This document shows, in pieces, positions 53,081 through 61,930 of a DNA stretch of 64,000 nucleotides (its first letter is position 1; each line of letters opens with the position of its first letter). Under the pieces are notes generated by a model. It was given only the letters and a program-made list of their open reading frames with translations. It ran no database searches and was not told where the DNA came from. Position numbers and translations under genes: made by a program. The stretch is from Xanthobacter autotrophicus Py2 (GTDB lineage: Bacteria > Pseudomonadota > Alphaproteobacteria > Rhizobiales > Xanthobacteraceae): positions 4,141,501-4,205,500 of the forward strand of contig CP000781.1 in NCBI GenBank assembly GCA_000017645.1, in the 5' to 3' direction.

Positions 53081-53590
53081 ATGAGCGCCCATACGCCCCG
53101 CACCGCCATCTATGGCGGCTCGTTCGATCCGTTGACCAACGGCCACCTGGACGTGGTGCGCTCCGCCTGCCGCCTCGCCGACCGGCTGGTGCTGGCGGTG
53201 GGCATCCATCCCGGCAAGGCGCCGCTGTTCTCGGCGCAGGAGCGGCTGGAGATGCTGCGCGAGGTCTGCGAGCCGGTGGCGGCGCAGGAGAATGCGACGC
53301 TGGAGACCATCACCTTCGACGGTCTCATCACCTCCACTGCCCAGGGGCTCGGCGCGACGCTGCTCATCCGCGGCCTGCGCGACGGCACCGACCTTGATTA
53401 TGAGATGCAGATGGCGGGCATGAACGGGGTGCTCGCCCCCGCCATCCAGACCGTGTTCCTGCCCGCCTCGCCGCGGGTGCGCCCCATCACCGCCACGCTC
53501 GTGCGGCAGATCGCGGCCATGGGCGGGGACGTTTCCGCCTTCGTGCCGGCCGAAGTGCTGGCGCGCCTCAAGGACAAGTTCCCGCGCTAG
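53081..53590 (+). CDS. coaD: pantetheine-phosphate adenylyltransferase
   Basis: A 169-residue Coa[23 protein letters not shown] carries the HxGH nucleotidyltransferase motif, and [18 protein letters not shown] corresponds to the ISSTxVR motif (here ITATLVR). It catalyses the penultimate step of coenzyme A synthesis. A 150-bp gap precedes it, and the cyclophilin genes follow. Confidence 0.95.
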   Translation: MSAHTPRTAIYGGSFDPLTNGHLDVVRSACRLADRLVLAVGIHPGKAPLFSAQERLEMLREVCEPVAAQENATLETITFDGLITSTAQGLGATLLIRGLRDGTDLDYEMQMAGMNGVLAPAIQTVFLPASPRVRPITATLVRQIAAMGGDVSAFVPAEVLARLKDKFPR

Positions 53591-53636
53591 AGCACGCCCA
53601 TCCGCCCCGAAACGGGGCCGTTCGCAGGAGATCTTC

Positions 53637-54197
53637 ATGACGCGTCTTTTGGGCCGCTTCCTCGCCGCAGCCCTGCTCGCCTTCGCCGTCGCGCTGCCGG
53701 CGGCCGCGCAGACGAAGCCCGATCCGCAGAACACCCTCTTTCTCGACACGCCCTATGGCCGCGTGGTGATCCAGCTGCGGCCGGACCTTGCGCCCAAACA
53801 TGTGGAGCGCATGAAGACCCTGACCCGCGAGGGCTTCTACAACAACGTGCCGTTCCACCGCGTCATCGACGGCTTCATGGCCCAGACCGGCGACGGCCAG
53901 TACGGCAACGGCACCGGCGGCTCCAAATATCCCAACCTGCCGGCGGAATTCTCCTCGGTGCCGTTCAAGCGCGGCGTGGTGGGCATGGCGCGGGCCTCCT
54001 CGCCCGACAGCGCCAACTCGCAGTTCTTCATCATGTTCGACGAGACCCCCAGCCTGAACAACCAGTACACCGTGGTGGGCCAGGTGGTGTCGGGCATGGA
54101 GTTCGTGGACAAGATCAAGAAGGGCTCGGGCGCGGGTGGCGTGGTGTCCGGCCCCGACCGCATCGTGAAGATGCAGGTGGCGGCGGACGCCAAGTGA
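53637..54197 (+). CDS. peptidyl-prolyl isomerase, exported cyclophilin
   Basis: A 186-residue cyclophilin with a signal peptide (LGRFLAAALLAFAVALPAAAQ). The domain has GRVVIQLRPDLAPKHVERM, the active-site VPFHRVIDGFMAQTGD and NSQFFIMFDETPSLNNQYTVVG. The catalytic Arg, Phe and Gln residues are present. It likely works in the periplasm. A cytosolic paralogue follows. Confidence 0.94.
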   Translation: MTRLLGRFLAAALLAFAVALPAAAQTKPDPQNTLFLDTPYGRVVIQLRPDLAPKHVERMKTLTREGFYNNVPFHRVIDGFMAQTGDGQYGNGTGGSKYPNLPAEFSSVPFKRGVVGMARASSPDSANSQFFIMFDETPSLNNQYTVVGQVVSGMEFVDKIKKGSGAGGVVSGPDRIVKMQVAADAK

Positions 54198-54323
54198 TGC
54201 AGTTGACGTGATTGCGTGCCGTGCCGGTCGGCTCAGCCGATCGGTGCGGCTTTCTTGAGTCCCGGCACGGCCGGGCGGACGCGGCGGCCGGCCCTCCGGC
54301 GCCGCCTCGAAAGGATGACACCC

Positions 54324-54782
54324 ATGAGTGACGAAGTTCTGGTTCTGGAGACCACCAAGGGTCCGGTGACCATCGCGTTCCGCCCGGACCTCGCTCCCGG
54401 CCACGTGGCCCGCATCAAGGAGCTGGTGTCCACCGGCTTTTATGACGGCGTACCGTTCCATCGCGTCATCGACGGCTTCATGGCCCAGACCGGCGATCCC
54501 ACCGGCACCGGCATGGGCGGCTCGGGCAAGAAGCTGAAGGCCGAGTTCAACCGCCAGCCCCACGTGCGCGGCACCTGCTCCATGGCGCGCGCGCAGAACC
54601 CCGATTCCGGCGACAGCCAGTTCTTCATCTGCTTTGGCGACGCCCGCTTCCTCGACGGCCAGTACACCGTGTGGGGCGAGGTGGTCTCGGGCATGGAGAA
54701 TGTGGACCAGATCAAGCGCGGCGAGCCGGTGAAGGATCCCGACAAGATCGTCTCCGCCAAGCTCGCCCCCAAGGCGGCGTGA
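54324..54782 (+). CDS. peptidyl-prolyl isomerase, cytosolic cyclophilin
   Basis: A 152-residue cyclophilin with no signal peptide, started at the ATG at 54324. Blocks match the exported copy: TIAFRPDLAPGHVARIKELV, VPFHRVIDGFMAQTGDP, DSQFFICFGDARFLDGQYTVWGEVVSGM. Two-gene arrangements of exported plus cytosolic cyclophilins are common in alphaproteobacteria. Confidence 0.94.
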   Translation: MSDEVLVLETTKGPVTIAFRPDLAPGHVARIKELVSTGFYDGVPFHRVIDGFMAQTGDPTGTGMGGSGKKLKAEFNRQPHVRGTCSMARAQNPDSGDSQFFICFGDARFLDGQYTVWGEVVSGMENVDQIKRGEPVKDPDKIVSAKLAPKAA

Positions 54783-54830
54783 GCCGCTAGGCGCAATAAG
54801 GGTCGGCGTGAGCCGGTGCCGAGAAAAAGG

Positions 54831-54854
54831 AAGGGCGCCCTCAGGGGCGCCCTT
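54831..54854. terminator. bidirectional Rho-independent terminator
   Basis: AAGGGCGCCC-tca-GGGGCGCCCTT is a 9-10 bp stem. On the plus strand it is followed by a short CTTCG, and on the minus strand by CCTTTTTCTC, so it can end both the cyclophilin gene and the convergent Anbu gene. Confidence 0.8.
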
Positions 54855-54898
54855 CTTCGTTCCGGGGTCCCCCGGATCGGATGTCCGAAGCGCTCCTG

Positions 54899-55669
54899 TC
54901 ACACCTCCGTGAGGCGGCGGGTGCGCACATCCTTCAGATAGGGCGGGCGCGGGATGGAAGCGTGGGCGGAGCGCAGCGCCGCCGACCAGCGCTCGCGCAG
55001 GTCGTGGAAATAGGGCTCCCCCGGCTCGACGCGGTAGAGCAGCTCGGAGCGCAGCGTATCCGGCGACACCACCATCACGTCGATGGGCAGGCCCACGCCG
55101 AGGTTGGAGCGCATGGTGGAATCCATGGAGATGAGGCTGGATTTCAGCGCGTCGGAGATTTCCATCTCATAGGTCACGGCACGGTCGAGCACCGGCTTGC
55201 CGTATTTGTGCTCGCCGATCTGGAGGAACGGCGTGTCCGGCGTACATTCGATGAAATTGCCAGCCGAATAGACCATGTAGAGGCGCAGGCAGTCACCGAG
55301 GATCTGGCCGCCGAGCAGGAACGACACCTCGAAGCTGATGCCGCTCTGCTCCATCAGCTCGCCATTGACCTTGTGCACCTGTCGGATGGCGGTGCCCACC
55401 AACTGGGCGGCCTGGAACATGGTGCGGCAATCACGCAACTGGTGGCGCTCGCCCGCCTCGTGATCCTCGACGCCCTCGCGCAGCAGGCTCACCACCGACT
55501 GGGAGACCGACAGGTTGCCGGCGGTGGCGAGGCCGAGCACATGGTGTCCCGGCTCCTCGAAGATGTGGAGCTTGCGGAAGGTGGAAATGTTGTCGAGGCC
55601 GGCATTGGTCCGGGTATCGGCAATCAGAACAAGGCCGTCCCGCACCAGGACCCCACAGCAATACGTCAT
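54899..55669 (-). CDS. Anbu / proteasome-type protease
   Basis: A 256-residue member of the Ntn-hydrolase proteasome superfamily, called Anbu or BPH. The catalytic residues by family comparison are T2 (T1 after Met removal), D18 and K33 in TYCCGVLVRDGLVLIADTRTNAG and STFRKLH. Later motifs: MVYSAGNFIECTPDTPFLQIGEHKYGKPVLDRA in outline. Anbu is usually encoded with a transglutaminase, an alpha-E domain protein and a circularly permuted ATP-grasp gene; none is adjacent here. Confidence 0.92.
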   Translation of the reverse strand: MTYCCGVLVRDGLVLIADTRTNAGLDNISTFRKLHIFEEPGHHVLGLATAGNLSVSQSVVSLLREGVEDHEAGERHQLRDCRTMFQAAQLVGTAIRQVHKVNGELMEQSGISFEVSFLLGGQILGDCLRLYMVYSAGNFIECTPDTPFLQIGEHKYGKPVLDRAVTYEMEISDALKSSLISMDSTMRSNLGVGLPIDVMVVSPDTLRSELLYRVEPGEPYFHDLRERWSAALRSAHASIPRPPYLKDVRTRRLTEV

Positions 55670-55774
55670 CGCAAACCCCCGGTTTCGCGGGCGGACTATA
55701 GCGACCGGGCAAGGGGCCGGGCAACGGCGGGATGATACGCCGGCAAAAGGGACGCAAGGTGTGTCCCATTACCC

Positions 55775-56947
55775 TCAGTCGTGCTCTTCCTCCCGGCAGC
55801 GGCGGAAGGGGCCGAGTTCGGTGAGGACGGCGGCATCCTCCTCCACATAGGCGCGCTCGCGGTCGAGATATTGCGCCACCGCGGTCCTCAGGCCGGGATG
55901 GACGATGTAGTGGGCGGAATAGGTGGTCACCGGCAGATAGCCGCGCGCCAGCTTGTGCTCGCCCTGGGCCCCGGCCTCCACCACCTTGAGCCCGCGGGCG
56001 ATGGCGAAGTCGATGGCCTGATGGTAGCAGACCTCGAAATGCAGGAAGGGGTGCTGCTCCACCGCTCCCCAATAGCGCCCATAGAGCGTCTCGGCACCGA
56101 TGAAGTTGAGCGCCCCGGCGATGTAGCGCCCGTCGCGACGTGCCATTACCAGCAGGATGTCCTGCGGCATGCGCTCGGCCAGCAGGGAGAACAGCTCGCG
56201 GTTGAGATAGGGCGTGCCCCACTTGCGGCCGCCGGTATCCAGATAGAACATGAAGAAGGCGTCCAGCGCCTCGTCGGTCAGTCCCGCGCCGGTCAGCCAC
56301 TCGATGGTGATGCCGTCGGCCAGCGCCTCGCGCCGCTCCTTCTTCAGCGCCTTGCGCTTTCGGGACGCAAGCTCGGCCAGGAAATCGTCGTAGGTGGCGT
56401 AGCCGGCATTGGTCCAGTGGAACTGGCGGTCGGTGCGCGGCAGGAAGCCAAGCTGCGACAGGCCCTCCCACTCCCCCTGGGTGGCGAAGGTGACATGGGC
56501 GGAGGATGCCCCGCGCAGGCGTACCAGCTCCTTGAGCCCGGCGGTGAGGGCGGGCCGGCCCACCGGGTCTTCAGGGTCCTTCAGCAGCAGGCGGCGGCCG
56601 GTCACCGGCGTGAACGGCACCGAGACCTGAACCTTGGGGTAATAGTCGCCGCCGGCGCGGCTGTAGGCGTCGGCCCAGCCCTGGTCGAAGACATATTCGC
56701 CGCGCGAATGGGATTTCAGATAGGCCGGCATCACCGCAGAGGGGGTGCCGTCCGGCCCGTCGATCACCAGATGCTGGGGCAACCAGCCGGTGCGGGCGGC
56801 GGCGCAGCCCGAGCTTTCCAGCGCCGAGAGGAAGGCGTGGGACAGGAATGGCTCCGGTCGCGCCGCGCCGCCTGCGGCGCAGGCGTCCCAGTCGGCCGGC
56901 TTGATCTCGGTAAGGGCTGGCAGGATGCGAATGTGGGCGTCGGGCAT
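55775..56947 (-). CDS. FemAB-like GNAT acyltransferase (PF04339)
   Basis: A 390-residue protein of the peptidogalycan-biosynthesis/DUF482 family. N-terminal part WDACAAGGAARPEPFLSHAFLSALESSGCA, then MPAYLKSHSRGEYVFDQGWADAY and EKR-rich SRKRKALKKERR, and a C-terminal GAQGEHKLARGYLPVTTYSAHYI. The fold is a double GNAT as in FemX enzymes. The adjacent GDPD and RidA genes on the same strand form a conserved rhizobial cluster from memory. Confidence 0.88.
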   Translation of the reverse strand: MPDAHIRILPALTEIKPADWDACAAGGAARPEPFLSHAFLSALESSGCAAARTGWLPQHLVIDGPDGTPSAVMPAYLKSHSRGEYVFDQGWADAYSRAGGDYYPKVQVSVPFTPVTGRRLLLKDPEDPVGRPALTAGLKELVRLRGASSAHVTFATQGEWEGLSQLGFLPRTDRQFHWTNAGYATYDDFLAELASRKRKALKKERREALADGITIEWLTGAGLTDEALDAFFMFYLDTGGRKWGTPYLNRELFSLLAERMPQDILLVMARRDGRYIAGALNFIGAETLYGRYWGAVEQHPFLHFEVCYHQAIDFAIARGLKVVEAGAQGEHKLARGYLPVTTYSAHYIVHPGLRTAVAQYLDRERAYVEEDAAVLTELGPFRRCREEEHD

Positions 56948-57066
56948 CCCCCTAATTTGTGCGTTGCATCACAGCCTGCCCACCGCGACAGGACGCCGCA
57001 GGTGTCTGACGTAAGGGCAGAAACCCTCGCACGCCGTCGCTGGTCCGGGGCGATGCGCGTGTGGAC

Positions 57067-57807
57067 CTAAGGCCGGAAGCCCTCGAACACGATCTGGTCG
57101 GCGTAGCGCGCGGCGCGCTCGCGCTGGTCCGGGGTGCGTACCGTCCAGGTCAGCACCGGCATGCCCAGGGCACGGAGCAGGCGCACGGCCGGCTTGTCGA
57201 GGTCGGCCACGCGATAGTTCACGAACTGGAAGCGCGAGCGTGGCCAGTGGAGCAGATTGGCGAGGACGAAGCCGCGGGCAGCACTGATGTGCTGCCACTC
57301 CGGCCCGTAGCGACCTTCCGCAACGATGCCCCGCACGACGCCGGGGGCGCGGGCGCGCACCACCTCCAGCATCTGCGGATCGAACGACATCAGCGCCGCC
57401 GGGCCGTTGTAGGCCGCCACCAGGTCTGCCGCGCGGGCGGCGAGGCTCTTGTCGCCGGAAAAGGTGCTCTTGATCTCGATGACCAGCGGCACCCGTCCTG
57501 CCACCCGCTCCAGCAACTGGGGCAGGGTGAGGATCAGGTCGCCGGTGCCACGGAAGGCGATGGCGCCCAGTTCTGCCGCCGGGCGGTCGGCCAGCGGGCC
57601 TTGGGCGTCGGTGAGGCGATCGAGGGTGAAATCGTGGAACACCATGGCCTCGCCGTCGGCGCTGGCCTGTAGGTCCAGCTCGATGGCGTAGCCGGCGGCG
57701 ATGGCGGCATCCATCGCCGCACCGGCATTCTCGATGATGCCGCGGGCCGCGTCGTGCAGTCCGCGATGGGCGACCGGACGCGCCGTCAGCCAGCTCAGGT
57801 CGTCCAT
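57067..57807 (-). CDS. glycerophosphodiester phosphodiesterase
   Basis: The 246-residue protein begins DDLSWLTARPVAHRGLHDAARGIIENA, with the His and Arg of the HR motif. The metal Glu/Asp pair is in AIELDLQASADGEAMVFHD, and VIEIKS gives a further Glu. No signal peptide, so cytosolic (UgpQ-like). It makes glycerol-3-phosphate from phospholipid head-group diesters. Confidence 0.93.
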   Translation of the reverse strand: MDDLSWLTARPVAHRGLHDAARGIIENAGAAMDAAIAAGYAIELDLQASADGEAMVFHDFTLDRLTDAQGPLADRPAAELGAIAFRGTGDLILTLPQLLERVAGRVPLVIEIKSTFSGDKSLAARAADLVAAYNGPAALMSFDPQMLEVVRARAPGVVRGIVAEGRYGPEWQHISAARGFVLANLLHWPRSRFQFVNYRVADLDKPAVRLLRALGMPVLTWTVRTPDQRERAARYADQIVFEGFRP

Positions 57808-57829
57808 GCTTGCGTCCCGCCGTTCGGCC

Positions 57830-58294
57830 TCACACCACTTCCACGATGGCGTCCACTTCCACTGCTGCGTCCAACGGCAGGGCGGCGACGCCCACGGCGG
57901 AGCGGGCGTGGCGGCCCTTGTCGCCGAGCACTTCCACGAAGAAGTCGGAGCAGCCGTTCACCACCTTGGGCTGGTCCAGGAAATCGGGTGCGGAGTTCAC
58001 GAAGGCGACGAGCTTGACCACCCGCACCACCTTGTCGAGGTCGCCGATGGCGGCCTTCACCTGGGCCAGGATGTTGATGGCGCACAGCTTCGCGGCCTCG
58101 CGGCCGGCCTCGATCTCCACACCCGCGCCGAGCTTTCCGGTCACGATCTTGCCGGCGCCGTCGATGGAAACCTGGCCGGAGATGAACAGCAGGTTGCCGG
58201 TGCGCACCACGGGGACATAATTGGCGAGCGGTGGCGTCGGCGTCGGCAGGGTGATTCCGAGTTCCGCCAGCTTGGCGTCGATGGGCGAGGTCAT
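57830..58294 (-). CDS. RidA (YjgF/YER057c/UK114) family protein
   Basis: A 154-residue protein started at the ATG at 58294. RidA blocks: PLANYVPVVRTGNLLFISGQVSIDGAGKIVTGKLGAGVEIEAGREAAKLCAINILAQVKAAIGDLDKVVRVVKLVAFVNS in outline, and the late HARSAVGVAALPLDAAVEVDAIVEV with the substrate-binding Arg. RidA hydrolyses enamine/imine by-products. It is 22 bp from the GDPD gene. Confidence 0.92.
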   Translation of the reverse strand: MTSPIDAKLAELGITLPTPTPPLANYVPVVRTGNLLFISGQVSIDGAGKIVTGKLGAGVEIEAGREAAKLCAINILAQVKAAIGDLDKVVRVVKLVAFVNSAPDFLDQPKVVNGCSDFFVEVLGDKGRHARSAVGVAALPLDAAVEVDAIVEVV

Positions 58295-58434
58295 GAAAGG
58301 CTCCTGTCCCGTGCGGGCTCTGCCACACGGTGCGCGCAATTGGGCCTTCCTCTTCGCCGAACGACAGCGCCCGTGCAAGCTGGTACGGCGGCGCAGGCGC
58401 ATGCTCTCGGGGCGGCGCAGGAGGAGTTTTGACC

Positions 58435-59256
58435 ATGCAGTTTCGCTCGCGCCTCGCCTTCGTTGCGGTGCTCGCAGTCTTCGGCCTCGGCGCGGCCTCG
58501 GCGGGAGCGGTTCCGCTGCTGCCCCACAAGGCCAGCTACCGGCTCTCCCTCGACGGCTCCAAGCCCTCCGGCCAGCTCGAGGAAATGAACGGGGTGATCC
58601 AGTACGAGATCACCGGTGACGCCTGCGCCGGCTATTCCACACTCACCCGGCAGGAGAGCCTCGCCTCCACGGGGGAGGGCAGCCCCCTGCGCCAAGCGGT
58701 GACCTCCAAGGCGTGGGAGGATGGGGCGGCGAAGGCCTACCGCTTCTCCTCCAGCTCCACCGGCGATGATGGCGACGAGAAGATCGAGGCCAGTGTGGAG
58801 CGTCAGGGCCGCGATGCCCTGAAGGTCACCGTCACCCAGCCTGACGCGCGCACCCTGGACCTCAAGGGCGAGATCCTGCTGCCCACCGAGCATGTGAAGC
58901 GGGTGTTGGCCGCGGCGGCGGCGGGGGAGAGCGTGCTTGAGGCGAAGGTCTATGATGGTGCCAACGACCCGGCCAAGGTCTACGAGACCCTCGCCGTGGT
59001 AGGCCGCCCCAGCACCGACGAGAGCCGCATCGCCGCCCCGGCGAAGGAGAGCCTGACCGGCCGCACCTTCTATCCGGTCACCATCAGCTATTTCGAGACC
59101 GGCGGGGTGGATCGCGCTCCGGCCTATGTGATGAACATGCAGCTCTACGACAACGGCGTCGTGGGTAGCCTGAAGATCGATTACGGCAAGTTCGCCCTGG
59201 TCGGCGCCATGTCCACCTTCGAGGCGCTCAAGGCGCCCGGTGGCTGCGCCAACTGA
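58435..59256 (+). CDS. EipB family envelope integrity protein (DUF1849)
   Basis: A 273-residue periplasmic protein started at the ATG at 58435 after GGAGGAG. The signal peptide is FRSRLAFVAVLAVFGLGAASAGA. The mature part opens PLLPHKASYRLSLDGSKPSGQLEEMNGVIQYEITGDACAGYSTLTRQ, a match to EipB (DUF1849), which supports envelope integrity in Brucella. Two cysteines (CAG and the C-terminal CAN) may pair. Divergent from RidA. Confidence 0.92.
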   Translation: MQFRSRLAFVAVLAVFGLGAASAGAVPLLPHKASYRLSLDGSKPSGQLEEMNGVIQYEITGDACAGYSTLTRQESLASTGEGSPLRQAVTSKAWEDGAAKAYRFSSSSTGDDGDEKIEASVERQGRDALKVTVTQPDARTLDLKGEILLPTEHVKRVLAAAAAGESVLEAKVYDGANDPAKVYETLAVVGRPSTDESRIAAPAKESLTGRTFYPVTISYFETGGVDRAPAYVMNMQLYDNGVVGSLKIDYGKFALVGAMSTFEALKAPGGCAN

Positions 59257-59280
59257 CCGCCGGCTTCATCAGGGGGACCC

Positions 59281-59571
59281 ATGCGGTACGTGCATGTGAT
59301 GCTGCGCGGGCGGGTGCAAGGCGTCGGCTATCGCGCCTGGTGCGCCCGCACGGCCGAGGCGCGGGACCTGAAGGGCTTCGTGCGCAACCGCCGCGACGGG
59401 GCGGTGGAGGCGGTCTTCGCCGGTCCGGACGCGGTGGTGGAAGCCATATTGGACGCCTGCCGCGCCGGACCTCCCGGGGCGCGGGTGGACGACATGCTGG
59501 TGCATGAGGTCTCCGACACCGCGCTCGCCGCCGGCGGGCGGGAGCGATTCGCCGTGCTGGAGACGCTTTAG
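59281..59571 (+). CDS. acyP: acylphosphatase
   Basis: A 96-residue enzyme. The signature GRVQGVGYRAWCARTAEARDLKGFVRNRRDGAVEAVFAG holds the catalytic Arg and Asn. It hydrolyses acyl phosphates such as carbamoyl phosphate. It lies 24 bp after the EipB gene and may share its transcript. Confidence 0.95.
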   Translation: MRYVHVMLRGRVQGVGYRAWCARTAEARDLKGFVRNRRDGAVEAVFAGPDAVVEAILDACRAGPPGARVDDMLVHEVSDTALAAGGRERFAVLETL

Positions 59572-59760
59572 GGCGGTCGGGGCAGGGGGCCCTTGCGATT
59601 CCCGCGCCGCGTCGCAGCCGGTGTTGCCGACTGGTAACCATTCCCCAGCGGTACCTGATCCATTCCCGCGATGAGGGGTGCAATCCTCGCTCCACCCCTT
59701 CCCCAAGGTGGCGCCAGCGGGCGGGCGCGGCTATAGAGGCCCGCGCATCAGGAGTGTCCC

Positions 59761-61281
59761 GTGACTGCAAGTTATCTTCATCGGGAAACCGAGGCCGTAG
59801 CGCCCGGCGACGTTCCGTTCTGGGCGCGGCAGGAAGGCGTTGCGGTCATCCTCGGCATCTACATGGTGCTGCACGCGATCATCGCCACGGTGTTCGAGAT
59901 CGCCGTCAATCCGGACGATGCCATCGAGAGCTATCTCGTGCAGTCGCTGGAACTGTCCTACGTCCCGCGCAATCCGCCCTTCTTCGACTGGCTGCTGTGG
60001 GGCCTCCAGCAGGTGCTGGGCACTGACCGGCTGTCGTTCGCGGTGTTGCGCTACACCCTGCTGTTCGCCTGCGCCATGCTGGTCTATCGCGTCGCCCGCC
60101 GGGTGATCGCCGAGCCGCGGCTGCAGGCGCTGGCCACCTTCTCGCTCTCGGCGATCTGGGTGATCGGCTATCACAGCCATCGCATCCTCACCCATTCCAA
60201 CGTGATGATCGTGGCCATTGCCGGCGCCTTCCTCACGGTCATTGCGCTCGCCCGCAAGCCGTCAGCCGGCCTTTACGCCGGGCTCGGCGCGTGGATTGCG
60301 GTGGGCATGCTCGGCAAGTTCGGCTTCGTCGCCTTCCTGGGCGTGCTGATCGTCGCCTGCCTCATCGAGCCCACCTACCGGCGGGTGATCCTTGACCGGC
60401 GCATCCTCATCAGCCTTATCGTCGCGGCGGTGCCGCTCGGCATCTATGGCTGGGCGCTCTGGCACTTCGGGCACAACGTGGCCAGCGCCACCGCCCAGAC
60501 CATCGGCGCCACTGGCGCGGGCTGGAACGATGTGCTCGTCACCTTTGTCGGCGCGATCGCGGGCTATGTCCTGCCCCTTGCCGGCCTTATGGCGGTAGTG
60601 TTCCTGCCCTACAACCGGGGCGAGGGGGCCGAGCCGGATGTGCCCGAGCGCGCCGCCGCGCGGCGCGTGCTGCGCACGGTGATCGTGCTCGGCATCGTGG
60701 TTACGGTCATCACCACCTTCACGGTGGGCACCACCAACCTGCGCGACCGCTATTTCCACGTCTTCCTGTTGCTGCTGCCGGTCTATCTGTTCGCGGAACT
60801 GGAACGGCTCGGCGGCTGGCGGCCGCGGGTGAAGCTTTATCTCGGCGTGCTCGCCGCCATTGCGGTGGGCGTGATGGCGGTGCGCGTTGCCGTGCCCCTG
60901 TGGCCCGACCAGCGGCTGTGCGGGCGCTGCGTCTCGGCCGAGCCGCTGTACAAGATGCAGCTCGGCGTGGCGACCCACCTCGGCGCGTCGCCGACCCTCG
61001 TCGCCGACGACAGGTTCTCCGCCGGGCGCCTGCGCGCCGCCATTCCCGGCGCCCGGGTGGTCGTTTGGTACCAGGATCAGTATCGTCCGCCGTCACGGCC
61101 GACCACGGGTTGCGCGCGCATCACCGGCATCGCCAACGGCCTGCCCAAGCTGCTGTTGCCGCCGGCAGACAAGAACACCATCGAGATGGCGGTGAAGTGG
61201 TGGTCGCCGGCCATGAACCCCCATCGCTGGAGCGACTGGCAGATGACCGTCCTCTCTCCGGACGACCCGCTGTGTCGCTGA
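59761..61281 (+). CDS. GT39-family glycosyltransferase (ArnT-like)
   Basis: The 506-residue protein starts at a GTG at 59761. It has about ten transmembrane helices. The early loop with AVNPDDAIESYLVQSLELSYVPRNPPFFDWLLWGLQQVLG holds the acidic and Arg residues of GT39/ArnT enzymes. It uses a polyprenyl-phosphate sugar as donor. The acceptor is unknown; lipid A or a periplasmic glycan are possible. The stop overlaps the next gene. Confidence 0.88.
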   Translation: MTASYLHRETEAVAPGDVPFWARQEGVAVILGIYMVLHAIIATVFEIAVNPDDAIESYLVQSLELSYVPRNPPFFDWLLWGLQQVLGTDRLSFAVLRYTLLFACAMLVYRVARRVIAEPRLQALATFSLSAIWVIGYHSHRILTHSNVMIVAIAGAFLTVIALARKPSAGLYAGLGAWIAVGMLGKFGFVAFLGVLIVACLIEPTYRRVILDRRILISLIVAAVPLGIYGWALWHFGHNVASATAQTIGATGAGWNDVLVTFVGAIAGYVLPLAGLMAVVFLPYNRGEGAEPDVPERAAARRVLRTVIVLGIVVTVITTFTVGTTNLRDRYFHVFLLLLPVYLFAELERLGGWRPRVKLYLGVLAAIAVGVMAVRVAVPLWPDQRLCGRCVSAEPLYKMQLGVATHLGASPTLVADDRFSAGRLRAAIPGARVVVWYQDQYRPPSRPTTGCARITGIANGLPKLLLPPADKNTIEMAVKWWSPAMNPHRWSDWQMTVLSPDDPLCR

Positions 61282-61772
61282 CCGATCCGGTTGGCGGCCA
61301 AATTGCCGGCCAAATTGCCGGCATCGTGACCCGCCCGGCCCGGCCCGAAGACCTGCCCGCGCTGGTCGCCCTGTTCGCCGCCGATACCCTCGGCGGCCAC
61401 GGCGACACCAGCGATGCGTCGGCCCTCGGTGACTACCGGGCCGCCTTCGAGGCCATCGCCGCCGATCCGCGGGCGCGGCTCTACGCGGCCGAGCTGGACG
61501 GGCGGGTGGTGGGCACGTTCCAGCTCGTGTTCGTGCACAGCCTGCCGGGGCGCGGCGCCCTGCGCGCTTTTCTTGAAGCTGTGCAGGTGGATGGGGCGGT
61601 GCGCGGCCGCCGCATCGGCGAGGCCATGGTGCGCTTCGCCATGGCCGAGGCCGGTCGTGCCGGCGCGCGGAGCCTGGCCCTGACCTCCAACAAGGTCCGC
61701 ACCGACGCCCACCGATTCTACCGTCGGCTGGGCTTCGCCAATTCCCACGAGGGCTTCAAGATCGAGCTTTAG
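61272..61772 (+). CDS. GNAT N-acetyltransferase
   Basis: A 166-residue GNAT. Conserved core: ARLYAAELDGRVVGTFQLVFVHSLPGRG, VRGRRIGEAMVRFAMAEAGRAGARSLALTSN, the R/Q-x-x-G-x-A-like acetyl-CoA loop, then RFYRRLGFANSHEGFKIEL. The GTG at 61272 overlaps the upstream stop. A tandem 12-bp repeat (61296-61319) gives GQIAGQIA in the leader, and the GTG at 61326 may be the real start. Confidence 0.85.
   Translation: MSLTDPVGGQIAGQIAGIVTRPARPEDLPALVALFAADTLGGHGDTSDASALGDYRAAFEAIAADPRARLYAAELDGRVVGTFQLVFVHSLPGRGALRAFLEAVQVDGAVRGRRIGEAMVRFAMAEAGRAGARSLALTSNKVRTDAHRFYRRLGFANSHEGFKIEL
61296..61319. repeat. 12-bp tandem duplication in the GNAT gene leader
   Basis: GGCCAAATTGCC occurs twice in direct tandem, adding four codons in frame near the N-terminus. 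It lies just upstream of an alternative GTG start at 61326. Confidence 0.8.
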
Positions 61773-61930
61773 CCCGTGGCTGCCGGCTTTGGCGGGGCCA
61801 CTTGCCCTTAGGCCGGCTCCTGTCTACCTCTACGCTGCGGCCGCGGGACCGGCCTCTGACACGAAGATGAGAGTCCGCCTGACCTCGGGATCGCCAAACG
61901 ATCCGAGGGAGACGGCTCTGGGAGCGCATC

